The translations under genes and the position numbers were made by a program. Below the pieces are notes generated by a model, which had not been told where the DNA came from, made no database searches, and was given only the letters and a program-made list of their open reading frames with translations. Of a stretch of DNA of 64,000 nucleotides, positions 59,571-64,000 are shown piece by piece. Position 1 is the first letter of the stretch, and every line of letters starts with the position of its first letter. The DNA comes from Candidatus Moraniibacteriota bacterium. GTDB taxonomy: Bacteria > Patescibacteria > Paceibacteria > Moranbacterales > UBA2206. Where the stretch lies: NCBI GenBank assembly GCA_030645735.1, contig JAUSNP010000006.1:124001-188000 (forward strand), read 5' to 3'.

Positions 59571-61409
59571 ATGCCAAATAAAAAAATATCTATCCTATTT
59601 CTACTTATCTTGTCTGTGGGACTTTTTTTTGCCTTTGGTTTTCATCATCTGACTAAATTTGTGACGGCCGATGAACATTATTGGACCTATGAACGGATTC
59701 CGCAATATTGGCAGGCTCTAGGTGATTTCAATCTCAAAAAAACCTTCATCAACGACAAACCCGGCATCACTGTGGCCATGTTTTCAGGTGCTGGACTCCT
59801 CGCAGAAAAAGATCCAGCTAATCATACCGCCAAAGTTGATGCGGATCTGCGAACATTTGATGTTGCCAGAACTGAAAATATCAATTTTGCTTTTCGCTTG
59901 CCAATTCTAATTATCAATAGCCTTCTATTGCTATATTTATTTTGGATTATCAAAAAGGTCACGGGCAATGTTTGGATTGCTTTGTGGAGCGTCATTTTGA
60001 TGGCACTTTCCCCCATTCTCATTGGCATCTCGCAAATCATCAATCCTGATGCTTTGTTCTGGTCATTCAGCACGGCGGGGATTTTTTCCTATCTAGCTGT
60101 TCTGAAACATAATCAGAAAAAATTTGTTTTTCTGACAGCGCTTTTTGTCGGCCTAGCTATGCTTTCCAAATACACTGCCAACATTCTTCTGCCATTTTTC
60201 TTTTTCAATATATTTTTCTACTACCTATTTATCTGCGAAAAATACACTCGGGCAGAAATCAAAAAATATTTCATCTCACAAATTTTTAATTTGGCAGCCA
60301 TTGCCATTGGCGCGCTCGCTGTCATTGCCATCTTTCTACCCGCTGTGATCGTCAAACCAATCTACCTTTATCGCTTGACCCTGGGCTTCGGAGCTATGCA
60401 ACCAATCATCTGGATAATGTCTGTTATTTCCCTAATATTTTTATTTGATCAATTTGCTTTCAAAAGCGCTCTTTCGTTTTGGCTAAAAAAATATTCCCAA
60501 ACACTCATCGCCATTTCAAAAATTGTACTGGCTCTGGTTTTTTCAATTTTTGTCATCCTGATTGTCGGACGCAATGTGATTCAACATTGGCAACTCTTCG
60601 AGGTGGTGCCATTTGATGTGAAGGAATTGAAATATATTGATGATTATGGTTATTTCATCACCTTGTGGGAAAAATTTCTTTTTGAATTCAATCCACTGGT
60701 TTTTTCCATCACCCCCATCGCCTTGCTAGCCGCGCTATTTATTTGGCTCGAAACCTTTTTTACTAAAAAATCATCTGGGGCTTTCTTGGTTATTTCTGCC
60801 ACATTTTTTATTCTGATTTATTACATCGCCTCAGTTATTATGGGCATCACCTCTATTGTTCGCTACAGCATTATCCTCTATCCAATGATTGCTTTTTTGG
60901 GTGGCCTCGGACTTTGGCAAATGACACAAAAAATCAAAATCAAGAATGTTCTCAATTTGAACATTGCCATCACGCTTGCCTTGATAATTTTTTCTTCGGC
61001 TATTGTGTTTTCCATCAAGCCTTTCTATTTCAACTACACCAGTTCGCTGTTGCCTAAAAAGGATTTGATTTCCGATGCTTGGGGTTATGGCGGTTATGAA
61101 GCCACCCAATATCTCAACGCCATGCCCGATGCCAAAAACATTACTGTCTGGGCAGACTACTACGGTGTCTGTGAATTTTTTGTTGGCAAATGCATCACCG
61201 ACTACAATTTGGAAACTGGCAATTATTCAATCGATTACTATGTCATGACGCGTCGCGGACAAATCCGATACATGCAAAACAGCGCCAAATGGATTGATCG
61301 ACCCAACGGCATCCGAGTTGAATCATACTACGCAGATCCCAATCCAATCTGGAAAATTGAAATTGGAAACCGCCCAGACAATTTTATTAAGATTGTGAAA
61401 AAATACTAA
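59571..61409 (+). CDS. GT39-like membrane glycosyltransferase (paralog 2)
   Basis: About 612 residues from ATG 59571, one base after the previous stop; the frame upstream (59514) overlaps that gene and is rejected. The GT-C core has FVTADEHYWTYERIPQYW, NDKPGITVAMFSGAG, VGLAMLSKYTANILLPFF and the C-terminal Cys pair (GVCEFFVGKC), all paralleling paralog 1. It lacks the N-terminal block of paralog 1. Confidence 0.87.
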   Translation: MPNKKISILFLLILSVGLFFAFGFHHLTKFVTADEHYWTYERIPQYWQALGDFNLKKTFINDKPGITVAMFSGAGLLAEKDPANHTAKVDADLRTFDVARTENINFAFRLPILIINSLLLLYLFWIIKKVTGNVWIALWSVILMALSPILIGISQIINPDALFWSFSTAGIFSYLAVLKHNQKKFVFLTALFVGLAMLSKYTANILLPFFFFNIFFYYLFICEKYTRAEIKKYFISQIFNLAAIAIGALAVIAIFLPAVIVKPIYLYRLTLGFGAMQPIIWIMSVISLIFLFDQFAFKSALSFWLKKYSQTLIAISKIVLALVFSIFVILIVGRNVIQHWQLFEVVPFDVKELKYIDDYGYFITLWEKFLFEFNPLVFSITPIALLAALFIWLETFFTKKSSGAFLVISATFFILIYYIASVIMGITSIVRYSIILYPMIAFLGGLGLWQMTQKIKIKNVLNLNIAITLALIIFSSAIVFSIKPFYFNYTSSLLPKKDLISDAWGYGGYEATQYLNAMPDAKNITVWADYYGVCEFFVGKCITDYNLETGNYSIDYYVMTRRGQIRYMQNSAKWIDRPNGIRVESYYADPNPIWKIEIGNRPDNFIKIVKKY

Positions 61410-61423
61410 CAGAATATATATAT

Positions 61424-61522
61424 TGTCATTCCGGCCTTGAGCCGGAATCTGCTTACTGTAATCGTGAAATTTAATTTATTGCATGAACCAAAAGAAGATC
61501 CCGGGTCAAGCCCGGGATGACA
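61424..61522. repeat. TGTCATTCC-family repeat (copy E)
   Basis: 99 bases, same orientation as copies B and D. Confidence 0.9.
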
Positions 61523-61528
61523 GTTATT

Positions 61529-61559
61529 AAAAAATCGAGAATTTTCATCTCGATTTTTT
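61529..61559. terminator. Bidirectional terminator
   Basis: AAAAAATCGAGA / TCTCGATTTTTT with a 7-base loop between convergent genes. Confidence 0.88.
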
Positions 61560-61580
61560 ATATCTGAAACTTGCTCTAAT

Positions 61581-62522
61581 TTATTTATTCTTCAAATACA
61601 CCGGTAGGGCTAAGAAACTCAAGAGCATTTGGAGGAAACGACTGAGGATGGCCACGGTGATGACCAAGGCTGAGCTGACCCCAAAAAAGCCGAAGAATGT
61701 GACATAGGCCCATTCCTTCACGCCGATGTTGTTGATGCTGATTGGGGCTGATGAAACGATGCTGATCAAAAAGATGACCGATAGATAGTCCAGAAGCCCT
61801 ATTTTGGCTCCCAGAGCCAAGAATAGCACAAAATTGGCTCCTGCAAGCCCAATCAGACTGAAGGCCACTGAGCCTGCCACAGCCTGCCACAGCACGCCTG
61901 AATTGTCATGATAATGAGCCATTTCTAGCATGAATTTTGAGGCTTTTTCCGGCACATACTGGCCTAATTTGGTTTTGTGTAAAGCCAGTTTTTCCCAAAA
62001 TTGCATCTTGCGCGTCACAAAAAACAGCACCACCACAATCACTCCCGCCAACACACCCGCATTCAAAACCGACAAAATATATTTAGTGCTGATTATTCTA
62101 TAATTGAGCAGCGAAAAAAACAAAGTCAAAAGCATCGCTCCAAAAAGTCCGGTCAAGCGATCCACTACCACTGATGAAGCAGCTTGGGTATATTTCTTTT
62201 CCGCTTTGCCAATTTGATAGGCGCGAAAAGTGTCGCCACCGATGAAAGATGGCATAAAATTATTGATGAAAGTTCCAGCTAAATAGAATTTGAAAAAATC
62301 ACGCAGGGGCAAATGAATGCCTTTGAACTCGGCTAATTTTTTCCACTTATAGGCCGATACAAGAATTCCGGCAACCAGAACAATAAAATACAAAACGATG
62401 TATTTTATTTCAATCTTACTTAGTAGCGCCAGAACTTCCTGCCAATTGATTTTGAAAATAAGCCAAAACAAAAACGCCAAACTAATGGCGAGCTTAATAA
62501 TAAATTTAGTAATTTTTTTCAT
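61581..62522 (-). CDS. UPF0104 / flippase-like membrane protein
   Basis: 313 residues, about 8 TM helices. Text such as WLIFKINWQEVLALLSKIEI, FYLAGTFINNFMPSFIGGDT and VVVDRLTGLFGAMLL marks the lysylphosphatidylglycerol-synthase-TM/AglD-like family (no synthase domain attached). Members are thought to flip or process lipid-linked sugars. Its start codon follows the stop of the GT4 gene upstream directly (TAA then ATG), so the two are coupled. Confidence 0.9.
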   Translation of the reverse strand: MKKITKFIIKLAISLAFLFWLIFKINWQEVLALLSKIEIKYIVLYFIVLVAGILVSAYKWKKLAEFKGIHLPLRDFFKFYLAGTFINNFMPSFIGGDTFRAYQIGKAEKKYTQAASSVVVDRLTGLFGAMLLTLFFSLLNYRIISTKYILSVLNAGVLAGVIVVVLFFVTRKMQFWEKLALHKTKLGQYVPEKASKFMLEMAHYHDNSGVLWQAVAGSVAFSLIGLAGANFVLFLALGAKIGLLDYLSVIFLISIVSSAPISINNIGVKEWAYVTFFGFFGVSSALVITVAILSRFLQMLLSFLALPVYLKNK

Positions 62523-63674
62523 TTATTTAGAAACTTTTTGATAGAGTTCAAAATATTGTCGCGCCACCGAACCCCAGCTCATTGTCTCGGCCACCTTGCG
62601 ACTCTCTTGTCCCATCTTTGCACATAGTTCCGGATTGGAAATGACTTTTTCAATTTTTTCCGCCATATCATCTGCATCACCCATCTCAATCACCAGGCCA
62701 TTTTGACCTTCCGTGACCAATTCCTTGGTTCCACCCGTGTCAGTAGCTACAATCGGAAGACCAGAGGCCAAAGCTTCCAACATGGCATTGCTCATACCTT
62801 CATTGAAAGATGGCAACACAAACAGACTGGCCTCTTGATAATATGGCGTGGTTTCTTCGCGTGGCACGCGGCCAATGAGTTGTATGTTTTTCTCCAATCC
62901 CATTTCGGCCACCATTGCCGTCAAATTTTCCTTTTCATCTCCATCCCCCATCACCTTCAAAAAAATCTGCGGATATTTCGGCAACAACTGCGCCACCGCT
63001 TTGATCAAAAAATCCAAACCTTTTCTCTTGGTCACACGTGAAGCGCCAGGGGTGATGATAAATCTGTCAGCTGGTTTTTTGCTTGCATCCGGCTTGAAAT
63101 TTTCAATATCAATGCCATTGAAAATAACACCAACCTCTTGATCAGGTTTAGCCTTGAGCGCTAATTCTTTAAGTCCAATGCTATTGGAAATCACCGCGTC
63201 TGATTTTTTCCAGACATATTTGATGATAGGTGTGAAAACATAATAAGCCAAACCGAATCTTTCGCTATACCCAGGCACATCCGAACCGCGCAATGACACA
63301 ATGTAAGGCAAGCCATATTTGCGTTTCAATAGCATCGACAAAAATCCGCATGGAATGGAAAAAAAAGAATGCGTCAAATCATATTTATTGGCTTTGATAA
63401 GTTCTTTGGAAAACTGATAAGCTTTCCACGAATACACCAGCAAATCTTTTTGCGATTGAAAATGCAGATTGCTGGAATTTTTGCCGATCGGCAAGCGATG
63501 CACGCGAATTTTTTCACTAATATTGTCTAGATGATATTTTTCATCAATCGAAGAAGTCACCAAATCAACTTCCAAATCTGGAATTTTGGCAAACTCGCCC
63601 AAGATATAGGCCGTGGCGTTCGCTGCTCCGCCACCCAATGGCGGATATTCATAATTGAAAAACAAAACCTTCAT
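62523..63674 (-). CDS. GT4-family glycosyltransferase
   Basis: About 383 residues: start MKVLFFNYEYPPLGGGAANA, VSLRGSDVPGYSERFG, donor domain with TPGASRVTKRKGLDFLIKAV and LPSFNEGMSNAMLEALASG (both Glu kept). ATG 63674 is preferred to TTG 63680. A 63-base spacer separates it from the dehydrogenase upstream. Confidence 0.94.
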   Translation of the reverse strand: MKVLFFNYEYPPLGGGAANATAYILGEFAKIPDLEVDLVTSSIDEKYHLDNISEKIRVHRLPIGKNSSNLHFQSQKDLLVYSWKAYQFSKELIKANKYDLTHSFFSIPCGFLSMLLKRKYGLPYIVSLRGSDVPGYSERFGLAYYVFTPIIKYVWKKSDAVISNSIGLKELALKAKPDQEVGVIFNGIDIENFKPDASKKPADRFIITPGASRVTKRKGLDFLIKAVAQLLPKYPQIFLKVMGDGDEKENLTAMVAEMGLEKNIQLIGRVPREETTPYYQEASLFVLPSFNEGMSNAMLEALASGLPIVATDTGGTKELVTEGQNGLVIEMGDADDMAEKIEKVISNPELCAKMGQESRKVAETMSWGSVARQYFELYQKVSK

Positions 63675-63737
63675 AATCAATTTGATTTAGACTTTCGTAG
63701 ATTCGTGTAACATTCGTAGTTTCGTATCGGTCTTACT

Positions 63738-64000
63738 TTAGACATTGCGTCCAATTGATTTATAGTCAAAGCCCAATTCTTTCATTTTCTTTGGATTATA
63801 CAGCAATCGTCCATCAAAAATTACTGCATCCTTCATTCTCTTTTTCATTTCATCAAAATCCACACTGCGGAATTCTTTCCATTCAGTAACAACGAGCAAT
63901 CCATCCACTCCATTTAAAGCTTCGTATTTACTATCAAAATAGCTGATGCTCGGATTGTTGCCAAAATATTCCGGCTGTGTCGCCATGCCCATCGCTTCTG
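63738..64000 (-). CDS. UDP-glucose-6-dehydrogenase-like, 3' part only
   Basis: The C-terminal domain of a nucleotide-sugar dehydrogenase; the rest lies beyond the window. Visible text VDGLLVVTEWKEFRSVDFDE and AVIFDGRLLYNPKKMKELGF is the UDP-binding C-terminal signature of UDP-glucose dehydrogenases, different in type from the enzyme at 40812. The frame is open to base 64000; an ATG at 63992 is internal. It would make UDP-glucuronate for the same cluster. Confidence 0.88.
   Translation of the reverse strand, partial: EAMGMATQPEYFGNNPSISYFDSKYEALNGVDGLLVVTEWKEFRSVDFDEMKKRMKDAVIFDGRLLYNPKKMKELGFDYKSIGRNV

Overview
The window looks like a chromosome segment of an uncultivated Patescibacteria (CPR) bacterium, most likely Parcubacteria-like. 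The reasons are an archaeal-type UMP kinase, an RtcB relative, tightly packed genes, many small orphan membrane proteins, a very large GT-C/GT4 surface-glycan repertoire, and no lipid A or respiration genes in view. The exact lineage is inferred. TGA is used as a stop codon, and an RF2 gene with a normal SPF motif is present, so the standard bacterial code applies. No transposase, CRISPR array or rRNA operon is present. Only one tRNA gene, Gln (CUG), was found.

Layout. From 1 to 8.3 kb lie housekeeping genes: ZIP transporter end, frameshifted prfB, ftsE-ftsX, a SulP transporter, tRNA-Gln, rluF, obg and two small membrane proteins. From 8.4 to 13 kb (minus strand) come a rhodanese-like protein, fmt, def and priA, with two structured repeats between them. 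From 13 to 20 kb are an orphan gene, thpR, a WecG-type glycosyltransferase, a riboflavin block (riboflavin kinase, riboflavin synthase, lumazine synthase), gltX and two M23 peptidases. From 20.9 to 23 kb is an iscR-iscS-iscU operon with a clear promoter and operator. From 23.3 to 33.5 kb are a RecB-like nuclease, DMT transporters, pyrH, rpmA with a long structured leader, an orphan gene bracketed by palindromes, a lone ParA, pyrG, rplI, a probable small RNA gene and a CtpA-type protease. From 33.5 kb to the right edge is a large surface-polysaccharide region: GT2, GT4 and GT-C glycosyltransferases, an LCP attachment enzyme, a Wzy-like ligase/polymerase, a Wzx flippase, two nucleotide-sugar dehydrogenases (one cut by the edge) and a UPF0104 flippase-like protein.

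How the genes fit together. The glycan genes form a plausible pathway: sugar activation by nucleotide-sugar dehydrogenases, assembly by GT4/GT2 enzymes, flipping by Wzx, polymerisation by the Wzy-like protein, further decoration by GT-C enzymes, and attachment by LCP. FtsEX plus the secreted M23 peptidase fit cell-wall remodelling at division. IscRSU supplies Fe-S clusters, for example to the four-Cys RecB-like nuclease.

Most interesting signals: (1) a ~105-bp repeat inserted in the same frame in two unrelated genes, giving 32 of 37 identical residues, like Rickettsia palindromic elements; (2) short tandem repeats inserted in frame in priA (twice), gltX, iscS and a tmk-like gene; (3) a stand-alone ~167-nt RNA gene at 32.05-32.22 kb with its own promoter, closing stem and terminator; (4) an orphan gene at 43.7 kb with a near-consensus promoter and a structured 3' region holding a 17-nt piece identical to a universal 23S rRNA loop; (5) a ~175-nt rpmA leader whose last hairpin covers the start codon; (6) a MITE-like element whose end supplies the priA stop codon. 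All assignments come from reading the sequence; no database search was run.
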